From NCBI RefSeq assembly GCF_026210795.1, contig NC_089434.1, forward strand, positions 5,146,001-5,210,000: DNA of 64,000 nucleotides, given 5' to 3'. The stretch is from Rhizophagus irregularis (lineage: Eukaryota > Glomeromycota > Glomeromycetes > Glomerales > Glomeraceae). Position numbers and translations under genes: made by a program. Of this stretch, positions 1-11,115 are shown piece after piece; the first letter of the stretch is position 1; each line of letters begins with the position of its first letter. The notes below the pieces were generated by a model, which saw nothing but the letters and a program-made list of their open reading frames with translations, was not told the origin of the DNA and did no database searches.

Positions 1-932
1 GCTGACGTAAAGTTGAGTCCGAATTTGTAAAATCATTTTAACATTTTTCACATACCGTACATCAGTATTCCACTGTTTCGGAATTTTCCATTTTCAACTT
101 CGTCTCATGTTATGTTACCATAATTAAATCCAAATTTGAATTTTAACCTGTTTTTTTTTTGGTCATGAAACTATATATAGTTTGATGTTTCTAAAAAATC
201 TGAAGATTCTTCCATATCAAAATCCACTAATATATTCTGGCGCAGAATCCAGAATTTTGTATTTTTTTACTAGTAAGTATTCAAATTTCTGGTTTTTTCG
301 TTACATGTAAACTTTAATTTTTATCCAATAAATATGCGTAAATAACTGACACGATATAATTTTCCAAGAGTTGTTTACAAATAACAAGTTAGAAGAATCT
401 CTCTATTTTTTCGTTAAAATACTATAAATTTACAATTACCCCATTCATTAAACTAGATACTTATTTTGACGTGGGATTGGGATTTGGAAATTGGGATATT
501 AGGTATTTGGGTTATAACTTATAAATTATAACTTGTAAATTATTGATATATGCGCAAATCAGGATTTATTTCGCGCAAATTGCACATGATTTTTTATTGC
601 GCATTAATTGCGCAAATTGCACGTGATTTTTTAGCAACAAGCATTTGACTTAATTTCTTCTCAAGAAAGTTCATAAAACATGCTCAAGTTAATGAAAGTA
701 TCAAATGTATACTTTCTGAACGTGTAGTTAGCATGGAACTTATTAATAATCATTTTCTAACCTCTTTGAAGCAATTACATTTTAAAATATATTGATCGAG
801 AAGTGCAAGTTTTTGTTAATGCAAAAAAAACTGAGAGAAGTTAACAATGGGTTAGAAGGAGCTTAGAAATGATGTCTATTTTAGGTTTAAAACAAGTTGT
901 TTGTATATTATTATTCTTATTCTCTTCATCAA
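1..932. other. AT-rich sequence without a supported gene
   Basis: No reading frame with recognisable protein character is present on either strand. A short sequence containing GCGCAAATTGCAC occurs twice near 570-625. I see no terminal repeats or RNA gene. Confidence 0.5.
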
Positions 933-1412
933 TCATGGAAATTACACCGTTTGTGAAAAGACCAGGTGTTGGCCGTGAAGGAAGACCGATTAAAGTTCGA
1001 ACAACCTTAATTACTATGTCAATATTTTACATTATGATGTACACCTGAAGTTCCTCCGCGATTAAATATGAAAATATTTGAAAGTTTCGTGAATCAATAC
1101 CGGGAAAGAGCCCTTGGAAACGCAAGGGCCAGTATTCGACGGTACGTATTCAATAACGAAAAAAAAAATATTTTTTGATACAAATATACCTATACTGATT
1201 AAAACGAAGCTAAATATTACTTCAACAAGATATCAAAACTGTATTTCATAATTTCTTTTTATTTATATTAATAATGCTATATAATATCTAAATATATACT
1301 AGTATTTAAAAGATGGAAATGGATACTAACCAATAGCAAATTGTTTGTAGGAATGAAAAATATGTTCGCCCACAAATTATTGTCTTTTGGGGACGCCGCC
1401 ACCTTCGACGTA
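933..1412 (+). pseudogene. Argonaute N-terminal domain fragment
   Basis: Two exon-like blocks read as the start of an Argonaute protein. Block 1 begins at ATG 933 with VKRPGVGREGRPIKVR, the usual entry to the Argonaute N domain. After a one-base frame change near 1045 it continues with HYDV and EVPPRLNMKIFESFVNQYRE. A GTACGT donor follows at about 1143. Block 2 (about 1352-1412) gives MKNMFAHKLLSFGDAATFDV, matching the family's N-domain segment ending in GDAATFDV. No linker, PAZ, MID or PIWI sequence follows, so this is a 5' fragment. Intact Argonautes use small RNAs to silence targets, and this copy cannot do that. The call rests on motif memory, not a search. Confidence 0.72.
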
Positions 1413-1705
1413 AATATCTTTATTTTTTTTTACTTTTTTTTTGGCTTTTGAAATTTTAAAAAAAAGAGCATAATAAATTATATTTAACAAATTAGGTGAC
1501 ACTATATTGAAAATACAAACTCAGAATGACAGGTTCAGCTTTAAATGAACCTTAATATTTTAATGGATAATTTATGCAAGCTATTTGTGAACTAATAATA
1601 GATTTAACGGGATGAATTAGAAGCTTATTTCAATGAGCAGGTAAAATTTTGTATTATTTATCAAATGCTTTTTTAATATTAAAAAAAATTGTCTAATTTA
1701 CATAA

Positions 1706-2345
1706 TTGATAAACTCAATAATAGATTTGCTTGCAGTAAATGAACGTAGACATGGAACTATTCCGTATATGCCATTAGACTCTTTCTGTCTTTCTGTTCG
1801 TGATCTTCACGAAATTATAGTAGAAAGATTAAAGATTGTCCACGGTGATCTTCTTCCTTTCACCGCTCATATTCCATCAGAAGAATGGATTAGATTTCAA
1901 TTTAATCCTACAAATGCTACTACAACGCGATTAATGTATCGTACAAGCCGATTTAATGGTACAATGTAGATTGCTTCAAAAGAATAGTGATGATGCACAT
2001 TATTGTGCAGCACTTTTTCGATATCTTAGAGAATTTTGCATTCTATACCGCCAATGGACATGTGTCAATGGACATGTTTAATTTCTGCAGATGATAAACA
2101 TAAAGTTTCCATTGGAGATGATGTTGCAGTTTCTACAGGTGTAATGAAATTATCCTTAACACCTTCAGTTAAATCCCTGATGATATTCCTGGATCATTTT
2201 ATGATGGTCAAGTAATTGTGTTTTATAAAAATACAGTTTTTGAACCAAGCAATGCTATTAGACATTCAGCCAAGTTTTTATATGCACTCAACACCCAATA
2301 TATGCACCAAACAATAACACCAATATTGGGTCAAGTCTGATACTT
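1706..2345 (+). pseudogene. Transposase-like ORF fragment, family unnamed
   Basis: An open frame at 1706-1969 ends in EEWIRFQFNPTNATTTRLMY. The next base frame continues with LLQKNSDDAHYCAALFRYLR and then RQWTC, so there is a frameshift near 1965. Fragments such as ADDKHK, GDDVAVSTGV, LSLTPSVKSL and FYDGQVIVFYKNTVFEP follow to about 2300 across several more breaks. The motif order resembles an uncharacterised repeat-encoded protein found in multiple copies in glomeromycete genomes, which I believe is transposase-related but cannot name. A short tandem slip (CAATGGACATGT repeated near 2053-2078) adds to the damage. Non-functional as it stands. Confidence 0.45.
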
Positions 2346-3364
2346 TTGCATTGATTTCATTGGCCATACACGCGTCGTGATAGACGTCATGTTCGTTCAC
2401 GTGATCATAAGCCAATCATAATATCCGGTTATTTGTAGTGATAAAGTTAGTGATCTTTAGCAGCCGCTTTTTTTGTGCTTGCTCAGTTGAACGAATTTCA
2501 TGAATATTGATCATGGAAATGATAACTTGATTTACAGTTTTACTGTTTTACTGGTACGCATTATAATTACTGGTCACTTACTTTTCAATTCAATTTTTAT
2601 TGATTTTATAAAATGGTTTGTAGAACAAATAGATCACATTTGATATTCGTCTTTGGATCCCAAAAGACTTATATTGCCTGAAAAGAATAAAGGAGCTTGG
2701 CAAAATCACCTGGAGTCGAATTTGAAAGCACTCCTTCTTTGGATCTTTGATTTAATAATTAAAGACGCAACTCAATATATTTATAACAGGATTTGAGGTC
2801 CTATATTGCCTAATGGATAAAAGAAATCTTAACAAGGATTAAATCACACCAATTTCACGCAATTTGCCTTACAGCTGGATCTGTAAATCGAATCCGTTTG
2901 CAGTAAAGAAGAAATGTTTTATTATAAGCATATTCTTAATTTCCAAAATTCTAGAAAGGGTGACTTAGGCAGGCCTCGCCTCGACGATGACAAATATCTG
3001 GTTCTGAGATGACAATCGACAATCGTTAATCCTGTAGACGAATCTGCTTACATTTACCGCAAAATCATTACACGTTTTGATGGATTTGACAAACGGTTGA
3101 ACAGCATGGTACATTTTCATTCCTTGCTCCACATTATAGGGACTTTAATAACGACGTAACTTTTGGTGAGGGAGACACCTTTCTTGGTACATTGAACGGA
3201 TTTTTTTTTGAAGCATTAATATGGTTTTTGTTATTAATTTTGTTAACTACACGTTTCCTAAATTCCATAGATTTTGCAACAAGTTCCGCAACCAGTTCCG
3301 CAACTACTAATACTGCTAAGCAAGTAAAAAATCATCTTGGTCGTAAATCTCAAGGAATTCAGGT
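2346..3364. other. Degenerate sequence, no supported gene
   Basis: Short open stretches on the plus strand near 2650-2800 and 2880-3110 give protein-like runs (for example PEKNKGAWQNHLESNLKALL) broken by stops. I do not recognise a family. It may be the decayed 3' part of the preceding repeat gene or a separate fragment. Confidence 0.3.
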
Positions 3365-3592
3365 ATGAATATTCGTATAATACCTAATCATCCTTATTCA
3401 AATAGTCAATACCTTTGTTATTTATGTTTTAAGAAACGGCAACCTATCAAAAAGATTTCATATGAAGAAAAGTTTTGTTGCGCAAAACTCGCCATTACTT
3501 CATTGGAAAAAACTCCAGACAGATTCAAATCAAAGCTTGTGACAATGAGAGAAACCAGTGATGAAGAAGCAACGGGTTCAAGAGTATTTTGA
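3365..3592 (+). CDS. Small hypothetical ORF, 75 codons
   Basis: An uninterrupted 75-codon frame with ATG, containing two cysteine pairs (YLCYLC and FCCAK). It lies between degenerate sequence and the hAT pseudogene. The upstream bases read in part as an A/T/S-rich stretch (ATSSATSSATTNTAK), so this may be an exon of something larger. The opposite strand is also open for 62 codons, which weakens the case. No family recognised. Confidence 0.15.
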   Translation: MNIRIIPNHPYSNSQYLCYLCFKKRQPIKKISYEEKFCCAKLAITSLEKTPDRFKSKLVTMRETSDEEATGSRVF

Positions 3593-3833
3593 GAAAAAAT
3601 AATCATGTAAATAAATTAATATAGAAATGTCATGTATACGGGTTACATCCAAAATTTGTAACTTATTTTTGAGGTGCTTTAATCATTAAGATAATAATAA
3701 ATTATAATAAATTTATTCTTCATTTATATAAGAGAATTTTATTTAGTAAAATAATTCGAATATGTAAAATGATACATCACGTTCAAGAACAAATCTCAAT
3801 TCTAATACATATATGAATAAACATAATTATTAA

Positions 3834-6590
3834 CTAAACATTTCGCCCACTCCAACTAAATCGCCATTTCTTTTCAAAAAAAATTAAAGCTTCAAATAAA
3901 TCCTCCTTCATACTTGTCCTTTTTGAGGACATTATCAACCCAGCATCACTAAAGACCCTTTCACTTGCCCCCAAAGTTGCTTGAATACATAGATACTTTC
4001 GTGCTAATTGGGCTAAGATCAGAAATTGACTCTTATTTACGTCCCACCATTTTAAAGGGTCTTGATCATTTTTAATTTGCGCCATTACTAAATATCGTCA
4101 AACTTCATTATCTTCAGTCTGAAGATCATGAGATTCATCATCTGAGAACAAGCGTCTTTTATAAACTCGTGTTGAAGTTTTTCTTTTTTTCGGTTTTGGC
4201 TCACATTCCTCTAAGTGAATGTTAGTGTCATTCTTTGCTAATTCATAAACTTCATGAAGATTAGCTTTTGCTAATTCCTTTTGATCATTGCTTGCAAACA
4301 TAGTTTTTTTCTTATGTGGATCCAAAAGTGCAGCAATAAGTGCCTCTTTTTCAATTACCTCAAAATAATTTTCAAGTGCTTTATAAAGGTTTGATTTAAT
4401 ATTATCCAAAAGTCCGAAAGTATTAGTAGGACTATTTATTTTGATTTTTCACCTGGCATCAGGTTCATCATCTTCATCAACTTCTTCAAATTGATGATTT
4501 TCAAACGCATCATCATTTGTCTCCAAATCTAAATTAGAGTTTATTGTTGGACTAAACATACTTTTGAGTTTAATGATATCTGGATATATGTAACTCATGG
4601 TTGCATATTTCGTACCTTCTAATATTTCTGTTAATTGGGCAAGAGGACCCAAAATTTCAAGTAAATCCCTTATAATATCCCATTCATTATTAGTAAGGTT
4701 AATTTTGTTTAACCTTTTCGCATCCTCTTTAGCATTATTATCTTTATTTACATTTAAAGATGAAATAACAATATCAATATAAGGTTTTAAAGCTATTAAC
4801 CTTTCCCATGCTATATATGTACTTGACTCATCGTGTTTCAATAGGGTGTACTATCAAATAATTAAATCAAAACATCATATAAAAAATTATTAGCAGAGAT
4901 TTTTTTGACAATTCTGCCGGTTAATGAGTCAAATGGAATTTTTGTCAGATATTTTAAAATGGCATTATTATTATTATTATTATTATTATTAAATTTATTA
5001 AATACAAATACATAGTTTATACTTTATAAATAAAATACAATGAAATTATTTTTTGATAGGTTTGCTGCTCTAACTCACTTTGCATCAATTTGTCTAGGAT
5101 CTCATGAAATTATACTTGTATTATTTTTCAAATAACCTGTACAATGGTTGTTTTCTTAGTTTTGATTGTTGTAATTTCTTAATTTGTATTTGAAAGGCAT
5201 TTTCCCGTAAAAAAAATCAGAAATCTCAGAAACTCAATAAATCATGTATTATTAGTTTTTATGCAATACTAAAAGACTAAAAAATACACAATAACTTAAA
5301 GAATAATGCAATACCTCAATTTTTTTAAAAAACAAGTAAAGAAAAAAAGTTTTATTATTAAGGATTAACTAAAAGGACTAGTTCTAATGCAAATGGCCTT
5401 CTTTAAAAAAAATAAAGGTATTATATGGAAAAGATAGTTATTTTGGATATTCTTGCAGAATTTGAAACATAAATAGTAGGAATGAGTTAAAGTTATGGAA
5501 ATGTGAAATTTTGTCTATTTTAATATGAAGGTACTTATAAATAAAGTTTATGAATTATAGTAATCATCAAAAAAATCTCTGATAATAATTTTTTATATGT
5601 ACTTTACATAGACTTTGATTTAATTATTTGATGGTATACCCTAGTGTTTTAACATTAGTAATTGTTCTATAAAAAATTCTATGCAAATCACTATCCTCTT
5701 CCAGTTATTTTTGAATTTTTTTTGTGCATTTAAAAAACATTCATTTTGCTTTGGTGAAGTAAAAAAATTTTTGCATATGTAATTAGAATTTTAGCAGTAA
5801 ACAACCCTTTTTCAACTACTAATTGGATTGTATATGATAATTTATGCAACTAAACAATTTGGGTAAGACATTTTTTTATGTTAAATGTAATATCGGTAGT
5901 ACAGAAAAAACTTTATATTGCAATTCCTATTAAGTAATAATTGCTTGTTGAATAGCATCTCTGATATGTAAATATTTCAAATATTGAATAGCTAAAGTAA
6001 TTTCTTTTATTTCAAAATCAGGTGTAATAAATAACAGGTAATACCAAAAAAATCCTGCTTACTACAAAAAGTCTAGAGATCACAAGTAAATAAAACCGAA
6101 ACTGCATTTTCATAGATATACTGCTTAAGTTTATTTTTTAAAAATCCATATGCTTCAAATATTCTTTTTTGAAATTCTTTATCAGTTAAAAGTTCAAAAT
6201 TTTTATTTAATGTATTAATAAATCAATGAAAAGAAGGAAATTTCAAAAGATGAAGAAGTTGAAAATCTAGAATAAGCCATTCAAAAAGAAGGGTTTTCAA
6301 GTATTTTTGTTAATTTTCTGTTATTTGTGAATATGAATCTGACAAAATGGTATAATGATCAATTTTTACCTATTTTAAGGATGATGTAATAGTTAATAAA
6401 GGTTTAGAATGTTCATATATTTTGTGTTTTCAATTAAGATGGCTAATAATATTACTAGTTGAACTTGAAGTTTCAATTTTCACAGTGCAATTTTTACCAT
6501 TATCTAATTTTTGATTACACTCAAAAATAAACTTGTTTGAATTAGTTAGATAATTTTTTTGTTCTCTCCAATTAAGGGCATGCCAGAAAT
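3834..6590 (-). pseudogene. hAT-superfamily transposase pseudogene (BED finger to dimerisation domain)
   Basis: Read on the minus strand, the 5' part (about 6560-6380) holds a BED-type zinc finger: FECNQKLDNGKNC followed by TSNIISHL and KH. A middle part is degenerate. After removal of an inserted MITE the gene resumes at 4841 and runs in one frame to 3834, broken only by TGA at about 4447 (DAR*KIK) and about 4095 (NEV*RYL). The C-terminus contains ASERVFSDAGLIMSSKRTSM, the hAT dimerisation signature. hAT transposases cut and paste DNA with 8-bp target duplications. Both TGA stops could be CGA arginine codons after C-to-T change. Stops, the insertion and degeneration make it inactive. Confidence 0.82.
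4844..5641. mobile_element. 0.8-kb non-autonomous Tc1/mariner-like MITE inside the hAT pseudogene
   Basis: Inverted ends of roughly 70 bp flank AT-rich non-coding sequence. The left end reads GGGTGTACTATCAAATAATT, and the right end read inward is GGGTATACCATCAAATAATT. Both continue into matching TTAAATCAAA and AGAGATTTTTTTG blocks. The element is bounded by TA on both sides (4842-4843, 5642-5643), as expected for Tc1/mariner insertion. It interrupts the hAT frame just upstream of LKHDESSTYIAWERL. Confidence 0.8.
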
Positions 6591-6703
6591 CACATGATTA
6601 TGCTCAATTAGAAACCTAATCCTACCCACCATGTGATTGAATTCTGATTGGCTAAAAAAATACATATAGTATAATATATAATATATTATATTAATATATA
6701 TAC

Positions 6704-6736
6704 TACTTGGACAAAAGTAGGCAAAAACTATATTTT
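6704..6736. repeat. Detached outer end of a Tc1/mariner terminal repeat
   Basis: The sequence begins TACTTGGACAAAAGTAGG and ends AACTATATTTT directly against the first base of the large element. The same 18-bp start is at 38345 at the outer end of the mariner in the spacer, where it continues ATTAATTACT. The inner continuation missing here sits at 39631 against copy 2 of the large element. See the finding on the split mariner. Confidence 0.8.
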
Positions 6737-7368
6737 CTTTACAGAAACCTTGAATTTTTAAACAATACCGAATTGATATAATAATGATGTTAAATAAATA
6801 TCATGGCGATATCGATTTGCAAATGATATCATTATGATATCGCAATGATATCATTTCAATATTAATTCAATATATCGAAATGATATCGTAAAGATATTTG
6901 TTTGAAAAAATATCAGATCGATATCATTTCGATATTGTTATAACAACAATGAATTTTTTGAAAAATGGGAAGTAAATACGATATTAATATGATATCGTTC
7001 CAACATTAATTCAATATCAATATGATATCGTAAAGATATCACTTTATAATTACTTTACAGAAACCTTGAATTTTTAAACAATACCGAATTGATATAATAA
7101 TGATGTTAAATAAATATCGTGGCGATATCGATTTGCAAATGATATCATTATGATATCGCAATGATATCATTTCAATATTAATTCAATATATCGAAATGAT
7201 ATCGTAAAGATATTTGTTTGAAAAAAATATCAGATCGATATCATTTCGATATTGTTATAACAACAATGAATTTTTTGAAAAATGGGAAGTAAATACGATA
7301 TTAATATGATATCGTTCCAACATTAATTCAATATCAATATGATATCGTAAAGATATCACTTTATAATT
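6737..7368. repeat. Tandemly duplicated terminus of the large element (2 x 316 bp)
   Basis: The first 316 bp, starting CTTTACAGAAACCTTGAA, are repeated from 7053 with very few differences. Each unit contains ATCGATTTGCAAATGATATC and GATATCGTAAAGATATC-type blocks. Copy 2 shows the same duplication at about 56237-56868, so it predates separation of the two copies. Confidence 0.85.
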
Positions 7369-7990
7369 ATCTAATCGACATCATAACGATATTGACGAAA
7401 CATCAAATCGATATCATATCGATATTTTGATATTGTTATAACAATAATGAAAAATAGAAAGTAAATACGATATTAATATGATATCGTTCCAACATTAATT
7501 CAATATCAATATGATATCGTAAAGATATCACTTTATAATTATCTAATCGACATCATACCGATATTGACGAAACATCAAATCGATATCATTTCGATATTGT
7601 TATAACAATAATGAAAAATAGAAAGTAAATACGATATTAATATGATATCGTTCCAACATTAATTCAATATCAATATGATATCGTAAAGATATCACTTTAT
7701 AATTATCTAATCGACATCATAACGATATTGACGAAACATCAAATCGATATCATTTCGATATTGTTATAACAACAATGAAAAATAGAAAGTAAATACGATA
7801 TTAATATGATATCGTTCTAACATTAATTCAATATCAATATGATATCATAAAGATATCACTTTATAATTATCTAATCGATATTGACAAATAACGAAACGAT
7901 ATCATTTTGATATTGTTATAACAATAATGATTTTTTTTTAATAAATGCAATATCAATATAATATTATTTTAATATTAATTCAGTATCAAA
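7369..7990. repeat. Left subterminal array, about 165-bp units
   Basis: Units of about 165-170 bp recur from about 7290, each containing GTTATAACAA, GAAAGTAAATACGATATTAA and GATATCGTAAAGATATC. The palindromic core GATATC is unusually dense. Such subterminal repeats are typical transposase-binding regions in CACTA-like elements; binding here is inference. The mirror array in copy 2 is at about 55600-56236. Confidence 0.8.
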
Positions 7991-8360
7991 ATAATATCAA
8001 AATGATATTATCTATAAAAATATCAAATCAATCAAATATCGTTAAATTCAATTTTATAATATTTTAATAATTTGTAATCTAATTTAAAAGTTACTAATTT
8101 CAATAGATTTAAGTTACCGGTTATTTATTACAATAACAATTTTAATTACAGATAAAGTATACATTAGTTTAAATATTATATAACAGATAAAAAAAATATC
8201 AATAAATCTATAATAAACTAATTCAATAAATTAGAATTATGAGTTAAATTGGTGATGTAAGTCAAAACATTATGCCTTAATACTCCAGAATCATAACTCA
8301 TCAACCCAAAGTTGAGGATTAACCAGGTACCTTGCTTTAGATTCAGCGACACTGCCCAAG

Positions 8361-8657
8361 TTGGATGGGATGTCACAGGTACGCTTTAAGAAGACTCGCT
8401 ACGACTCTATTGCAAAAAGGATAAGTATATTCGAAAACACCAGACATAAATTCACCTCAGAAGTTTGGCGGGAAACCCCTATAAACAACTGCAGTTTCAT
8501 CATTACCAAAATCATTGAATTTAGGGATACAATGAAAAAGTTCATGAGAATGACGGCTTTAAAAAAAAAATACAAATATATTCTCAACTTTGACAATTCA
8601 CCTTATTCTTTGGCCTGGAATTCTCATATGACTGCATTATTGTTGTTTGTAATTTGA
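8361..8657 (+). CDS. Hypothetical ORF in the large element, copy 1
   Basis: A 98-codon frame rich in K, R, I and F, conserved in position and sequence in copy 2 (54943-55248, -). The last codons differ because of a local indel. No domain recognised. A shifted antisense frame is also open, so coding is uncertain. It could be an exon of a longer element gene. Confidence 0.25.
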   Translation: MDGMSQVRFKKTRYDSIAKRISIFENTRHKFTSEVWRETPINNCSFIITKIIEFRDTMKKFMRMTALKKKYKYILNFDNSPYSLAWNSHMTALLLFVI

Positions 8658-8729
8658 TCCATTGAATCCACCATAAATTGCCTGGCAAAGCGAACTTTTA
8701 TTAGACAACTATAGCTTCATCAACAAACT

Positions 8730-8883
8730 ATACTTCTCCGCTAATTAATTACGTCGTATTTCGGCGAACGGACCAATTCACTATTTATTATAAAATTACT
8801 ATGAATTAATTACGTCTGTCAAAATACATTACGTCTGTCAAAATAAATTTAATTAGTATTTTGTCATTTTGACGAAAAGTATA
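8730..8883. mobile_element. 154-bp MITE private to copy 1
   Basis: Copy 2 reads straight through this site (GCTTCATCAACAAACGTTGC on the matching strand), while copy 1 has an insert flanked by the 8-bp duplication CAACAAAC (8722-8729 and 8884-8891). The ends are inverted: TATACTTCTCCG at the left and TATACTTTTCGT at the right read inward. The size and 8-bp duplication suit a small hAT-type or MULE-type passenger. Confidence 0.85.
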
Positions 8884-8891
8884 CAACAAAC

Positions 8892-10185
8892 GTTGCAATG
8901 TGTTTGGACGAATGACATCCTGTTTAATAAATTTTAAATGGACAAACGTGGACCTAAAACCCATTATAAGGTAGGCTGCAAGAAGTGCAAAGCAACCTAC
9001 CTAACCCACGAGTGGGTCTAAGGGTTAGGGAATTAATTACACGCCAAACACACACAAGTTGGTATGGAGTTAAAAGTCTTACAAACTAAAAATTATTTTT
9101 GCCACTTAATTCTCCAATAATCAATGTTATAAAAAAGTTACTTACGACTTAAGCCTACTTAATTATATATAAAACGACACTTCGAACAGACAGAGCTCAT
9201 GATATATGAGAATATCCCATCATGCTTATTTTAACCTTTGATTAAAGGATTTTCGTTGCGTTAATTATATAAGCTTTACGCCTATATAACATAAGCTTAC
9301 ACCTATATAATTCAAGTCCGCCTTTTCCTATAACACACTATGCACGATGGCAAATGGTATAGGAGGAAGACTTTACTTTCAGAAAGAAAGTTTTTTTTTC
9401 AAAAAAAAAAACGTACAAATAAATAGCGGTTAAATAAAATAGTGGTTAAATTGACTTTTTAGGCATTAATAGGCCTTATAGCCTTATAATATACGCGATC
9501 ATTTAATATACGCGATCATTTAATCAGACAATTTATTAAATTTGGTATTACACGAACTTGATCAACCTGATAATTGTTTAGTCTCTTTATAGGTGGATAT
9601 TTCTTAAATTATCACCTGAACTTTTCAATTTTTTGCAGAATCGAAGATGGAAACCGGAAAAGTATTCTGATTCAGAATTTTTTTTAAGAAATGTGTTTGT
9701 TATTTTGTAAATTACCAGTCAGAATTGGCTTAAACTTTAAAGTTCTTACTTTACGCAAATGTTACGCAAATGTATTCTTTTTGATCTGTATAAGAACGTC
9801 AAATATATAGAGATATTTAGGCCGTATATACTAAAGAAGAAACGTCATATAATAACCATTCCATTTTTAACAAAACAACAATTACTTTTTAAACTTGAAA
9901 ATGTTATATCTTAGACAAACATTTTATAGTTTTATACATCCATTTTATTTTATATTATTATCGCTCGACATTATGGTATAATGTTTAGAATAATGATGTT
10001 TCATATTATCGTTGCTTGTAAAATTTACTAAATTTATTCAATGTAATATCGTTATAAAATGCATAATTTTATAAAAAAATTAGAGCGTTTGCTAAGATTT
10101 ATAACTATGTATAATTTAATATTATTATTAATAACTATGATTAAAGGATATGAAGTATCAGTACAGTATAAATAAAATAACTTAC
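8892..10185. other. Non-coding part of large element copy 1
   Basis: No supported frame. Contains short direct repeats such as ATACGCGATCATTTAAT at about 9493-9525 and CTATATAA blocks near 9280-9310. The mirror region in copy 2 is 53584-54880. Confidence 0.5.
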
Positions 10186-11115
10186 CGATAAAGAATCAAC
10201 GATCTTATTTCCGCTCCTAGAAGGGATCGTTAATTTTTTGGTCATATTATCTAATTCTTTAACGGCGGACAAATTTTTTCCGTTCCACGAAACTTTAAAG
10301 GTTTCTCTTACGAAATCAACCAAGGTATTGAATCCTCCATTTCTTGTTAATTCTGAAATATTAACAGCTACAAGCTGTCGGCTTAAAATCTTTTGGACAA
10401 ATTCTTCATCAACGTAATCTATAAGTTCCTTTTGAGATAAACTTCCAGTAGATGCTCTATAATTAAATTAATAATTAATACAAACAGCACTATTTGGTTA
10501 TCTACGAAACAATTAAATAAATACCTGTTTTTTCTTATTTCTTTAAATTCTTCTACAGAAGTTAAAATAATTTGGTTAAACTTATTTCTGAAATCGATAA
10601 AAAATTTTCGGGTTTTTTCGAGGTAGCTTTTATCTTCGTTCGAATGTATTTTTATTTTGAAAATTTTTGTTATCAACTCATCAAAAACTTCACCACGCGG
10701 ACTTCTTGCACGTAAAAAAAGACACTTGACACTTTCGTCCCATAGACGAATTTTATCCTAAAATATTAAAAATACATTATTTAAAAGATTTAGACATAAT
10801 AAAATCATGTTAATTTAATACTTACGTCCGTAATTTTACTGGATGATGAGATAGTAACATCCGTATTGTTCATTTCTAGTGCCAATCTTAAAATTTCCGG
10901 ATGGTCGACGAGCCAAGCAACTATTTCTAAATTTGACTTTGATTGAAATACTTCGGGTTTTTTATGATCTTCTGTCTTACTCTCATCATCATCATCATTA
11001 TCATCATCATCATCATCATCATCATTACTTCTTTTTTCATTTACTACTATAACTTCTTTATCAGCAGATTCGGCAGCTTCTTTATTACTACTTTTACTTT
11101 TTTTCATCAACTGAT

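Noticed and set aside
9000-9040. Telomere-like CCCAC...GGGTTAGGG near 9020
   Set aside because: A single TTAGGG-like occurrence, not an array.
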